From NCBI GenBank assembly GCA_002732675.1, contig NVRR01000216.1:1-5609 (forward strand): DNA of 5,609 nt, in the 5' to 3' direction. This document shows positions 1-5,609 of this stretch, one piece after another. Made by a program: the position numbers and the translations under genes. The notes under the pieces were generated by a model. That model saw only the letters and a list, made by a program, of their open reading frames with translations. It was not told the origin of the DNA and did no database searches. This DNA is from Sneathiella sp. Its GTDB lineage: Bacteria; Pseudomonadota; Alphaproteobacteria; Sneathiellales; Sneathiellaceae. The number at the start of each line of letters is the position of its first letter. Position 1 is the first letter of the stretch.

Positions 1-648
1 GGTATCCGTCGCGGCGTCAACACACAGGTTTATACGACGCCGGAAATTCACCGTGTGGCCCGCGTTGCCTTTGAACTGGCGCGCAAACGCGATGGTCGCG
101 TCTGTTCCTGTGAAAAAGCCAATGTCATGGAATCAGGTGTTCTCTGGCGCGAGGAAGTCACGTTTATCCAGGAGACGGAATTCCCGGATGTGGAACTGAG
201 CCATATGTATGCGGACAATGCCGCCATGCAGCTTGTGCGGGAGCCGAAGCAGTTTGACGTCATCGTGACGGATAACCTGTTTGGTGATATACTCTCCGAC
301 TGCGCGGCGATGCTGACCGGTTCTTTGGGCATGCTTCCGTCAGCGTCACTGGGCGGAGTGGACGAAACCGGACGGCGTAAGGCACTCTATGAGCCGGTCC
401 ATGGATCGGCACCGGATATTTCAGGTCAGAAAAAAGCCAACCCCATCGCGACAATCCTGTCTTACGCCATGGCGTTGCGCTATAGCTTCGATATGGGCGG
501 TGAAGCGGATCTTGTGGAGAATGCAGTGCAAAAAGTGCTTGCAAGTGGTATCCGGACTGGCGATATCATGTCTGATGGCATGACACTGGTCTCCACAACG
601 GAGATGGGCGATGCCATTCTGCGCGAGCTCGATGCCGCCAACGGATAA
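1..648 (+). CDS. leuB: 3-isopropylmalate dehydrogenase, C-terminal part (5' end outside window)
   Basis: LeuB carries out the NAD-dependent oxidative decarboxylation of 3-isopropylmalate to 2-oxoisocaproate in cytosolic leucine synthesis. The reading frame is open from base 1, so the gene enters from the left; 215 residues are visible of a family length of about 360-370. The catalytic Tyr lies upstream, outside the window. Visible are the catalytic Lys in 'EKANVMES' (residue 39 of the fragment), the metal-binding Asp in '[11 protein letters not shown]' (72), and the isocitrate/isopropylmalate dehydrogenase signature '[10 protein letters not shown]' with Asp 96 and 100. The adenine-binding '[12 protein letters not shown]' and 'ANPIATILS' stretches follow. 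The Lys-to-first-Asp spacing is 33, against 32 in Thermus and E. coli as I recall them, so there is one extra residue between them. The TAA stop at 646-648 is normal. asd follows after 69 bases. The 'ELSHMYADN' and 'SASLGG' context favours LeuB over isocitrate or tartrate dehydrogenase. Confidence 0.95.
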   Translation, partial: GIRRGVNTQVYTTPEIHRVARVAFELARKRDGRVCSCEKANVMESGVLWREEVTFIQETEFPDVELSHMYADNAAMQLVREPKQFDVIVTDNLFGDILSDCAAMLTGSLGMLPSASLGGVDETGRRKALYEPVHGSAPDISGQKKANPIATILSYAMALRYSFDMGGEADLVENAVQKVLASGIRTGDIMSDGMTLVSTTEMGDAILRELDAANG

Positions 649-656
649 GGATCACG

Positions 657-698
657 CGAAGTTTGTAATGTAAACTTTCGGGATTGGAAAAACCCGAA
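657..698 (+). repeat. Overlapping inverted repeats in the leuB-asd gap
   Basis: Two stems overlap between the leuB stop and the asd ribosome binding site. The first pairs CGAAGTTT (657-664) with AAACTTTCG (672-680), with one bulged T and a 7-base loop. The second pairs TTCGGG (677-682) with CCCGAA (693-698), with a 10-base loop. They share bases 677-680, so in RNA they would exclude each other. The second is not followed by a T run, so it is not a classical terminator. The inner dyad AAGTTT-N7-AAACTT could equally be a protein-binding site in DNA. The pairing is seen directly; any function is inference. Confidence 0.4.
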
Positions 699-717
699 CA
701 AAGAAGAGATTGAGATC

Positions 718-1740
718 ATGGGATATAGAGTTGCCGTCGTCGGCGCCACTGGCACTGTGGGCCGCGAAATGCTGAACATTCTGCACGAAAGACTGTTTCC
801 TGTCACAGAAGTAATCGCATTGGCCTCTAAACGGTCACAGGGCCGGGAAGTTTCCTTTGGTGATAAGAATCTGAAAGTACAGGTCCTGGACAATTTCAAT
901 TTCACGGGCATGGATTTTGCCCTGTTTTCCGCAGGCAGCACTATTGCGGCCAAATTCGCTCCCATCGCGGCGGCGCAAGGCTGTATCGTCATCGATAACT
1001 CCTCGCATTTTCGCATGGATCCCGATGTGCCGCTGATTGTGCCGGAAGTTAATCCGCAGGACGTCGCGGGTTATACCCGGAAGAACATCATTGCCAACCC
1101 GAACTGCTCAACCGTGCAGCTGGTGGTGGCGTTGAAGCCACTTCATGATGCTGCGGTGATCAAGCGCGTCGTTGTCTCCACTTATCAGTCGACTTCTGGT
1201 GCCGGGAATGGGGGAATGGATGAGCTGTTTACGCAGACCAAAGGCATTTTTGTCAATGATTCTCCAACACCGTCAAATTTCACGAAGCAGATCGCCTTCA
1301 ACGTGATCCCGCATATCGATGTCTTTCTGGATGACCGTTACACCAAAGAAGAATGGAAAATGATGGTTGAAACCAAGAAGATTGTTGATCCAAAAATCAA
1401 ACTGACGGCAACTTGCGTTCGTGTACCGACTTTTGTCGGCCATGCGGAAAGCGTCAATATCGAGTTCGAGAATGAACTCAGTGCAGATCAGGCACGGGAA
1501 ATTTTGCGCGAGGCGCCGGGCATTCTGGTTGTCGATAATCCGGAAGAAAATGGCTATGTCACGCCAGTGGAATGCGTTGGTGATTTTGCAACATTTATCT
1601 CGCGTATTCGCGATGATGCGACCGTTGATTACGGTATTAATCTATGGTGCGTTTCCGATAACCTGCGTAAAGGCGCGGCGCTCAACACCGTGCAAATCGC
1701 TGAGCTTGTTGCCCGGGAATATTTGAAAAAAGCGGCTTGA
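718..1740 (+). CDS. asd: Aspartate-semialdehyde dehydrogenase
   Basis: Asd makes L-aspartate-4-semialdehyde from L-4-aspartyl phosphate with NADPH. This is the branch point to lysine and diaminopimelate, and to threonine and methionine; it acts in the cytosol. The complete 340-residue protein has the usual family length. An N-terminal Rossmann fold opens with 'VAVVGATGTVGREML' (residues 5-19). The nucleophile is Cys130 in 'NPNCST'. 'YQSTSGAG' (156-163) supplies the conserved Gln157. 'RVPTFVGHAESV' gives Arg235 and the general base His242. The C-terminal 'NLRKGAALNTVQIAE' is also typical. The ATG at 718 is chosen because the dinucleotide-binding motif starts within five residues and a GAAGAG Shine-Dalgarno lies at 703-708, with a 9-base spacer. 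The gene is probably cotranscribed with leuB, as is common in alphaproteobacteria, and is followed by an intrinsic terminator. No key residue is missing. Confidence 0.97.
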   Translation: MGYRVAVVGATGTVGREMLNILHERLFPVTEVIALASKRSQGREVSFGDKNLKVQVLDNFNFTGMDFALFSAGSTIAAKFAPIAAAQGCIVIDNSSHFRMDPDVPLIVPEVNPQDVAGYTRKNIIANPNCSTVQLVVALKPLHDAAVIKRVVVSTYQSTSGAGNGGMDELFTQTKGIFVNDSPTPSNFTKQIAFNVIPHIDVFLDDRYTKEEWKMMVETKKIVDPKIKLTATCVRVPTFVGHAESVNIEFENELSADQAREILREAPGILVVDNPEENGYVTPVECVGDFATFISRIRDDATVDYGINLWCVSDNLRKGAALNTVQIAELVAREYLKKAA

Positions 1741-1761
1741 TCTTTCTCAGGCAGTAACGAT

Positions 1762-1797
1762 AAAAGCTGGCAGGGCAATGCTCTACCAGCTTTTTTT
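1762..1797 (+). terminator. Intrinsic terminator of the leuB-asd unit
   Basis: A perfect 9-base stem, AAAAGCTGG (1762-1770) with CCAGCTTTT (1786-1794), continues past one C/A mismatch into AGGGC (1772-1776) paired with GCTCT (1780-1784, one G-U). The loop is three bases. The DNA has seven T residues at 1791-1797. It lies 21 bases past the asd stop. The A-rich left foot gives a shorter T run on the opposite strand, so weak bidirectional action is possible, but no minus-strand gene needs it here. Confidence 0.92.
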
Positions 1798-1836
1798 ATT
1801 GCGTTTGCGATAAAAACGCCGCAACTTTATTGCGTT
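1795..1836 (+). repeat. 11-base direct repeat TTTATTGCGTT, copies 31 bases apart
   Basis: TTTATTGCGTT occurs identically at 1795-1805 and 1826-1836, and both copies are followed within a few bases by AAAAA. The 31-base start-to-start distance is close to three helical turns, which would put both copies on the same DNA face. The first copy also takes part in a local stem, GCGTTT (1801-1806) with AAACGC (1814-1819). The second overlaps the candidate -35 element of the next operon. The repeat is seen directly; an operator role is inference. Confidence 0.45.
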
Positions 1837-1857
1837 GCAGCAAAAACTAATTATGAT
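1830..1857 (+). promoter_or_regulatory. Candidate sigma-70-type promoter for the CitE-like/mch unit
   Basis: TTGCGT (1830-1835) and TATGAT (1852-1857) are separated by 16 bases. The -10 matches TATAAT at five of six positions, and the -35 matches TTGACA only in its TTG. A start near 1864 would leave a leader of about 70 bases before the ATG at 1934. A promoter is expected here because a strong terminator lies just upstream and the next gene has no other source of transcription on this strand. The exact boxes are uncertain. Confidence 0.4.
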
Positions 1858-1905
1858 AGGTCGGCGCTGATGAGGCGCAGGAACCATATAAAAAGAAAAA
1901 AAGGG

Positions 1906-1925
1906 CTTCTGGCGAGCCAGAGGGA
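1906..1925 (+). promoter_or_regulatory. Ribosome binding site enclosed in a hairpin
   Basis: The Shine-Dalgarno AGAGGGA (1919-1925) stands 8 bases before the ATG at 1934. Its left part is the 3' arm of a stem: CTTCTGG (1906-1912) pairs with CCAGAGG (1917-1923), seven pairs including one T-G, around the 4-base loop CGAG. A competing 4-pair stem, GGCT (1904-1907) with AGCC (1915-1918), would free the Shine-Dalgarno. The geometry suggests translation could be modulated, but no ligand or known riboregulator class is recognised. Confidence 0.45.
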
Positions 1926-1933
1926 TAAAAAAA

Positions 1934-2809
1934 ATGACACAGACAACGCGGCCGCGGCGGTCGGTTTTGTACATGCCGGGCTCGAACGCCCGGGCACAGG
2001 AAAAAGCCAAGACGTTGGCGGCTGACGGGCTCATTCTCGATCTTGAAGATGCCGTTGCGCCGGATGTGAAGGCGGAGGCCCGCGATATTGTCTGTGCGAA
2101 TGCGTCCTCTGGCGAATATGGAAATCGTGAGATTATTATTCGGGTCAATGGACTGGATACGGCTTGGGGCCGGGATGATATTGTGGCGGCGGCCAAGGCC
2201 GCGCCGGATGCTATTTTGCTCCCCAAAGTCGAAAGCGCCGGGCAGGTGCTGGAGATGGAGAAAATCATGGTGGAGGCTGGCGCGCCTGCAACCACGAAAA
2301 TCTGGTGCATGATGGAAACCCCGTTAGGTATTCTTAGGGCCGAAGAAATTGCCGCTTCCAGCGATCGAGTTGATTGCTTCGTGATGGGCACATCGGATCT
2401 GGTCAAGGATTTGCAGGCGCAACATACGCCGCTTCGCTTGCCTGTTCTTACATCGTTGGGGCTTTGCTTGCTCGCGGGCCGAGCCTACGGCTTGACGGTG
2501 CTGGATGGGGTTTATCTCGACCTTGGCGATGACGAGGGCTTTCGTGGTTCTTGCGTTCAGGGGCTGGAACTCGGGTTTGACGGAAAGACACTTATCCACC
2601 CCAAACAGCTTGCCGCCAGCAATGAGGTGTTTGGACCCTCCGCCGAAGAAGTCGCTCATGCCCGCCGGGTAATCACCGCCTTTGCCGAGGCGGAAAGCCA
2701 GGGTAAGGCAGTGGTCTTGGTTGACGGCAAGCTGGTCGAAAATCTCCATGTGGAAATTGCCAAGGCAAAAGTCGCCATGGCCGATGCCATTCTGGCCAAT
2801 GCGGAATAG
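1934..2809 (+). CDS. CitE-like CoA-ester lyase/thioesterase (HpcH/HpaI family), probable (3S)-malyl-CoA thioesterase, Mcl2 type
   Basis: A complete 291-residue TIM-barrel protein of the citrate lyase beta-subunit-like family. 'RSVLYMPGSN' (9-18) and 'DLEDAVAP' (36-43) are family hallmarks. Arg70 ('IRVNG') fits the conserved substrate-binding Arg. Glu128 ('METPLGI') and Asp155 ('GTSDLVKDL') are the expected Mg ligands, spaced 27 residues apart as in Rhodobacter malyl-CoA lyase as I recall it. 'GFDGKTLIHPKQL' and the C-terminal 'VDGKLVENLHVE' are typical of stand-alone CitE-like enzymes. There is no citrate lyase alpha or gamma gene nearby, so it is not a citrate lyase subunit. The partner gene is mesaconyl-CoA hydratase. 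The length is shorter than Mcl1 (about 318), and overall similarity to remembered Mcl2 favours hydrolysis of (3S)-malyl-CoA to malate and CoA in the ethylmalonyl-CoA pathway. Alternatives are malyl-CoA/beta-methylmalyl-CoA lyase or citramalyl-CoA lyase. The family call is firm; the exact substrate is inference. Confidence 0.93.
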   Translation: MTQTTRPRRSVLYMPGSNARAQEKAKTLAADGLILDLEDAVAPDVKAEARDIVCANASSGEYGNREIIIRVNGLDTAWGRDDIVAAAKAAPDAILLPKVESAGQVLEMEKIMVEAGAPATTKIWCMMETPLGILRAEEIAASSDRVDCFVMGTSDLVKDLQAQHTPLRLPVLTSLGLCLLAGRAYGLTVLDGVYLDLGDDEGFRGSCVQGLELGFDGKTLIHPKQLAASNEVFGPSAEEVAHARRVITAFAEAESQGKAVVLVDGKLVENLHVEIAKAKVAMADAILANAE

Positions 2810-2823
2810 GTGAGGCGATAAAA

Positions 2824-3891
2824 ATGGCAACGAAGACAAATCCCGGTAACTATTTCGAAGACTTTACCATCGGACAGGTGCTGGACCATGCGACACCGCG
2901 GACCATCACCGAAGGCGATGTATCGCTCTATACAGCGCTTTATGGCAGCCGGTTTGCGTTGCAATCTGCTGATAGTTTCGCCATGTCTTGCGGCCTTGAG
3001 GCGGCGCCGATTGACGGCCTTCTCGTATTTCATATCGTCTTTGGCAAGACCGTGCCGGACGTATCGTTAAACGCCGTCGCCAATCTTGGATATGCCGATG
3101 TGCAGTTTAAGGCGCCGGTCTTTCCGGGCGACAGTGTTCAGGCGAGCTCCAAGGTGATTGGCTTGAAGGAAAACTCTAACGGCAAAACCGGTGTTGTCTA
3201 CGTGCGCTCCACCGGCGTTAATCAAATGGGTATGGTGGTGCTGGATTATATCCGTTGGGTGATGGTGCGGAAAAAGGATGAAAACGCTCCGGCGCCAGAG
3301 ACAGTTGTCCCGGAACTCCTCGCGCGCGTTGATCCGTCGAAATTCAAGCTCCCGGCGGGACTGGATTTCAGCGGATATGACGCAACCCTCGCCGGGTCTC
3401 CTCATTATTTCGAGGATTATGAGGTCGGCGAGAAAATCGATCATGTGGATGGCATGACCATTGAAGAAGCCGAACATATGATGGCGACCCGGCTCTATCA
3501 GAATACGGCGAAAGTCCATTTCAACCAGCACCAGATGCAGAACGACCGCTTTGGCCGTCGCCTGATTTACGGTGGACATATCATCAGTCTTGCCCGGTCG
3601 CTGTCATTCAATGGCCTTGGCAATGCGCAAATCATTGCCGCGATCAATGGGGGCTCCCATACAGCGCCGACATTTGCAGGTGATACCATCTATGCCTGGA
3701 GTGAAGTGCTTGAAAAGGCTGACGTCCCCGGCCAAAAAGAGACAAGTGCTTTGCGTATTCGTACATTAGCAACGAAAAATAAGCTTTGCGATAGTTTCCC
3801 GGACAAGGTGGATGACGGCAAACGAGATCCGGCTATTGTTTTGGACCTTGATTACTGGGTTATCTTGCCAAAAAGAGTAATTGAGGCGTAA
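2824..3891 (+). CDS. mch: Mesaconyl-CoA hydratase (MaoC-family tandem hotdog protein)
   Basis: Mch interconverts mesaconyl-CoA (2-methylfumaryl-CoA) and beta-methylmalyl-CoA in the cytosol, a late step of the ethylmalonyl-CoA pathway. The 355-residue protein has two MaoC/hotdog halves. The N-terminal half begins 'NYFEDFTIGQ' (9-18) and has 'RTITEGDVSLYTALYGSRFAL' (26-46). The second begins 'HYFEDYEVGEKIDHVDG' (194-210) and carries the hydratase-like 'VHFNQH' (231-236, His232, Asn234) and 'YGGHIISLARSLSFNGLG' (from 249, His252). The protein closely resembles the Rhodobacter sphaeroides enzyme as I remember it, including 'PIDGLLVFHIVFGKTVPD'. The ATG at 2824 has an AGGTGAGG Shine-Dalgarno (2808-2815) overlapping the upstream stop. 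The 14-base gap implies cotranscription with the CitE-like gene. A generic enoyl-CoA hydratase is less likely given length and context. Confidence 0.93.
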   Translation: MATKTNPGNYFEDFTIGQVLDHATPRTITEGDVSLYTALYGSRFALQSADSFAMSCGLEAAPIDGLLVFHIVFGKTVPDVSLNAVANLGYADVQFKAPVFPGDSVQASSKVIGLKENSNGKTGVVYVRSTGVNQMGMVVLDYIRWVMVRKKDENAPAPETVVPELLARVDPSKFKLPAGLDFSGYDATLAGSPHYFEDYEVGEKIDHVDGMTIEEAEHMMATRLYQNTAKVHFNQHQMQNDRFGRRLIYGGHIISLARSLSFNGLGNAQIIAAINGGSHTAPTFAGDTIYAWSEVLEKADVPGQKETSALRIRTLATKNKLCDSFPDKVDDGKRDPAIVLDLDYWVILPKRVIEA

Positions 3892-3893
3892 AT

Positions 3894-3936
3894 AGGTCAA
3901 TGGTCCTGTTGACTTGAGGAAGTTGAGGATTAAACT
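3894..3936 (+). promoter_or_regulatory. Candidate sdh promoter with overlapping dyad
   Basis: In the 100-base gap before sdhC, TTGACT (3909-3914, five of six to TTGACA) lies 16 bases before TAAACT (3931-3936, four of six to TATAAT). The -35 box is also the right arm of a dyad, AGGTCAA (3894-3900), N8, TTGACTT (3909-3915), seven pairs with one G-T. A repressor or activator bound there would touch the promoter. TTGAGGA is repeated at 3914-3920 and 3923-3929. AT-rich TATTAT/TATATT boxes at 3960-3968 lack a good -35. No T-rich terminator separates mch from sdhC, so read-through from mch is also possible. Confidence 0.4.
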
Positions 3937-3991
3937 CCGAGCCAATAAAGTCATACGAATATTATATTGTTTTAGCGAGAAAGACGTCGCC

Positions 3992-4381
3992 ATGGCGGAT
4001 ATTGAACGGCCCCTATCGCCGCATTTGCAGATTTACAAGCTGCAAATCACGATGCTTACCTCCATTACCCATCGCATTACAGGTGTCGCCCTGGGTGTCG
4101 GCACGTTGTTGCTGACGTGGTGGCTTATCGCCGCCGCGAGCGGTCCTGACGCCTATGCGACGGTCAGTGCGTTCATTGGCTCCTGGTTTGGTCAGTTGGT
4201 GTTGTTTGGATTTACCTGGGCGCTTTTCTATCATCTTTGCAACGGTATCCGGCATTTGTTTTGGGATATGGGCAAGGGGTTTGAGCTGCCGGTCATGCGC
4301 AAGACCGGGATGATCGCCATCATCGCCTCGGTCGTGCTGACTTTGCTGACCTGGATTATTGCCTATGGAATGGGGGCCTGA
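3992..4381 (+). CDS. sdhC: Succinate dehydrogenase cytochrome b556 subunit SdhC
   Basis: SdhC is one of two membrane anchors of complex II, carrying heme b and part of the ubiquinone site in the inner membrane. The protein has 129 residues, usual for the family. It shows 'RPLSPHLQIYK' (6-16), the quinone-site 'SITHRITG' (Ser24, Arg28), and 'HLCNGIRHLFWD' with probable heme ligand His81, plus His88 and Asp92. The Ser24-to-His81 distance of 57 equals E. coli Ser27 to His84. Three hydrophobic spans lie near 30-50, 62-84 and 106-126. The ATG at 3992 is chosen because the conserved N-terminus starts there; the frame is open back to a TTG at 3914, but those 26 codons are basic, unconserved and overlap the candidate promoter. 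The Shine-Dalgarno is weak (GAGAAAG near 3977). The stop is two bases before sdhD. Confidence 0.96.
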   Translation: MADIERPLSPHLQIYKLQITMLTSITHRITGVALGVGTLLLTWWLIAAASGPDAYATVSAFIGSWFGQLVLFGFTWALFYHLCNGIRHLFWDMGKGFELPVMRKTGMIAIIASVVLTLLTWIIAYGMGA

Positions 4382-4383
4382 TC

Positions 4384-4764
4384 ATGGGGATGAGAACACC
4401 GCTTAAAAATGTTCGAGGCTTGGGCTCGGCCAAGGAAGGCGTGAGTCACTGGTGGCATCAGAAAATTACCGCCGTCGCCATGATCCCGCTTTTCGTGATT
4501 GCCCTTGCCTATGTGATCAGTCTTGTCGGTGCCGAATATGACCAGGTGGCCTCTGTTCTTGGCACGCCGTTCGCGTCCTTGGTAATGTTGCTGCTGATTG
4601 GCGCGACATTCTATCACTTGAAACTCGGCCTGCAGGTAGTCATCGAAGACTATATCCATGCTGAGAAAACTAAAATTACGTTGTTGTTGCTCAACAGTTT
4701 CTTATGTGCGGCCGTCGGGTTGGCGGCGGCGCTGGCTGTGTTGAAGCTAGCGCTTGGGAGTTAA
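4384..4764 (+). CDS. sdhD: Succinate dehydrogenase hydrophobic membrane anchor SdhD
   Basis: SdhD is the second membrane anchor of complex II and shares heme b and the ubiquinone site with SdhC. The 126-residue protein starts with the alphaproteobacterial 'RTPLKNVRGLGSAKEGVSHWW' region (4-24). 'HQKITAVAMIPL' (25-36) leads into the first membrane span. 'FYHLKLGLQVVIEDYIH' carries the probable heme ligand His78 and the quinone-site pair Asp89-Tyr90, spaced 11 apart as in E. coli His71 and Asp82-Tyr83. Hydrophobic spans are near 29-48, 62-85 and 98-122. Lys27 sits where many homologues have Arg, a conservative change. The gene begins two bases after the sdhC stop, with GGGGG (4372-4376) as a likely Shine-Dalgarno, so translation is probably coupled. 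An in-frame ATG at 4390 is a possible alternative start, two codons later. Confidence 0.95.
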   Translation: MGMRTPLKNVRGLGSAKEGVSHWWHQKITAVAMIPLFVIALAYVISLVGAEYDQVASVLGTPFASLVMLLLIGATFYHLKLGLQVVIEDYIHAEKTKITLLLLNSFLCAAVGLAAALAVLKLALGS

Positions 4765-4772
4765 AGTAAATC

Positions 4773-5609
4773 ATGTCAGAAGCTTATCCAATTACAGAAC
4801 ATAAATACGATGTGGTCGTTGTCGGCGCCGGCGGCGCTGGTCTTCGCGCGACCATGGGTATGGCGGCGGCAGGTCTGAAAACGGCGGCCATCACCAAAGT
4901 CTTTCCCACCCGCAGCCATACGGTTGCGGCGCAAGGCGGCATTTCCGCGTCGCTTGGTAATATGGGTGAAGATAGCTGGCAGTGGCATATGTATGACACG
5001 GTCAAGGGCTCCGACTGGCTCGGCGATCAGGACGCCATTGAATATATGTGCCGCGAGGCTCCGGCCTCGGTGCTGGAGCTGGAACAGTTCGGCATGCCGT
5101 TTAGCCGCACCGAAGAGGGCAAGATTTATCAGCGCGCCTTTGGCGGCATGACCACACAGTTTGGTGAAGGCCCGGCAGCGCAGCGGACATGCGCCGCGGC
5201 TGACCGTACCGGCCATGCCATGCTGCATACGCTGTATAGTCAGAGCCTGAAGCATGATACTGAATTCTTTATCGAATATTTCGCTCTTGATCTGATTATG
5301 GACGAGGACGGCTCCTGCAAAGGTGTTCTTTGCCTCTGCCTTGAAGACGGTACATTGCATCTGTTCCGCGCCCATATGGTGGTGCTGGCGACGGGCGGCT
5401 ATGGACGGACATTCTTCTCCTGCACGTCTGCGCATACTTGTACAGGTGACGGTGGTGGCATGGCGCTGCGGGCCGGATTGCCATTGCAGGATATGGAGTT
5501 CATCCAGTTCCATCCCACCGGCATTTACGGTGCCGGGTGCCTGATCACAGAAGGCGTTCGCGGCGAAGGCGGCTTTCTTGTCAATAGTGAGGGCGAACGG
5601 TTTATGGGG
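4773..5609 (+). CDS. sdhA: Succinate dehydrogenase flavoprotein subunit SdhA, N-terminal part (3' end outside window)
   Basis: SdhA oxidises succinate to fumarate with covalently bound FAD and passes electrons to SdhB. The frame is open from the ATG at 4773 to the window end, giving 279 residues of about 595. Visible are the FAD-binding '[11 protein letters not shown]' (Gly18, 20, 23), the flavinylated His49 in '[10 protein letters not shown]', and '[22 protein letters not shown]'. Next come 'VLATGGYGR', the '[12 protein letters not shown]' stretch, and '[13 protein letters not shown]' with active-site His247. '[11 protein letters not shown]' supplies Thr259 and Glu260, matching E. coli His242, Thr254 and Glu255. 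The catalytic Arg (E. coli Arg286) lies just beyond the end. The gap from sdhD is 8 bases; GGGAG at 4756-4760 inside sdhD is a distant possible Shine-Dalgarno. Covalent-FAD and TRSHT motifs plus the sdhCD neighbours exclude L-aspartate oxidase. sdhB is expected downstream. Confidence 0.98.
   Translation, partial: MSEAYPITEHKYDVVVVGAGGAGLRATMGMAAAGLKTAAITKVFPTRSHTVAAQGGISASLGNMGEDSWQWHMYDTVKGSDWLGDQDAIEYMCREAPASVLELEQFGMPFSRTEEGKIYQRAFGGMTTQFGEGPAAQRTCAAADRTGHAMLHTLYSQSLKHDTEFFIEYFALDLIMDEDGSCKGVLCLCLEDGTLHLFRAHMVVLATGGYGRTFFSCTSAHTCTGDGGGMALRAGLPLQDMEFIQFHPTGIYGAGCLITEGVRGEGGFLVNSEGERFMG

Noticed and set aside
480..1016. Minus-strand open frame of 178 codons across the leuB end and asd start
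   Set aside because: It runs antisense to two well-supported genes, has no recognisable motif, and is low-complexity serine-rich as expected of a shadow frame.
1888..1933. A-rich runs before the CitE-like gene as a possible phase-variable tract
   Set aside because: The tracts are only 7-8 bases, interrupted, and outside any coding frame. There is no sign of slippage-based control.
1870..2025. A 51-codon ORF from ATG 1870, with a very basic start, overlapping the CitE-like gene out of frame; also a 5-codon ORF from ATG 1853
   Set aside because: No convincing Shine-Dalgarno. The basic start comes from the A-rich leader and the rest is a shadow of the real gene. A leader-peptide role is conceivable but unsupported.
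1783..2406. Minus-strand open frame of 207 codons covering the control region and start of the CitE-like gene
   Set aside because: It is antisense to a clear gene, its end runs into the terminator, and its composition is serine/alanine-rich without domain features.
3914..3991. 26-residue N-terminal extension of SdhC from a TTG at 3914
   Set aside because: It is basic, unlike known SdhC starts, and overlaps the candidate promoter. The conserved protein begins at the ATG at 3992.
4776..5513. Long minus-strand open frame (245 codons) opposite sdhA
   Set aside because: It lies entirely opposite a clear SdhA reading frame, shows no recognisable domain and reflects third-position bias of the real gene.

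Overview
The window looks like core-metabolism chromosome from an alphaproteobacterium of moderate GC. The evidence is the gene order (end of leuB, then asd; then a CitE-like gene, mesaconyl-CoA hydratase and sdhCDA) and the protein sequences. The SdhA fragment carries the '[12 protein letters not shown]' stretch typical of alphaproteobacterial and mitochondrial flavoproteins. I cannot name a genus; a Rhodospirillales-like or related marine lineage is a guess. All genes are on the + strand. I saw no mobile element, CRISPR array, tRNA or rRNA.

Region 1 (1-1800) is amino-acid biosynthesis. It holds the C-terminal 215 residues of 3-isopropylmalate dehydrogenase (leuB, leucine pathway). After a 69-base gap with overlapping inverted repeats comes a complete aspartate-semialdehyde dehydrogenase (asd), which supplies the lysine, diaminopimelate, threonine and methionine branches. 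A strong intrinsic terminator at 1762-1797 closes this unit.

Region 2 (1801-1933) is an AT-rich control region. It has an 11-base perfect direct repeat, a candidate promoter and a hairpin that covers the Shine-Dalgarno of the next gene.

Region 3 (1934-3891) is a tightly spaced two-gene unit: a CitE-like CoA-ester enzyme, probably (3S)-malyl-CoA thioesterase of the Mcl2 type, and a tandem hotdog MaoC-family protein that I recognise as mesaconyl-CoA hydratase (mch). Both fit the ethylmalonyl-CoA pathway, which assimilates acetyl-CoA without isocitrate lyase. The lyase Mcl1, crotonyl-CoA carboxylase/reductase and the mutases are not in the window.

Region 4 (3892-5609) starts with a 100-base gap holding an operator-like dyad over a possible -35 element. 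It is followed by sdhC, sdhD and the first 279 residues of sdhA (succinate dehydrogenase, complex II), with 2-base and 8-base gaps between genes. The link to region 3 makes metabolic sense: the ethylmalonyl-CoA pathway delivers malate, and succinyl-CoA by way of propionyl-CoA, into the TCA cycle, and succinate is the substrate of SDH.

I found no sign of a previously undescribed system. The most interesting points are the regulatory-looking structures in the three intergenic gaps and the coupling of ethylmalonyl-CoA genes to sdh.
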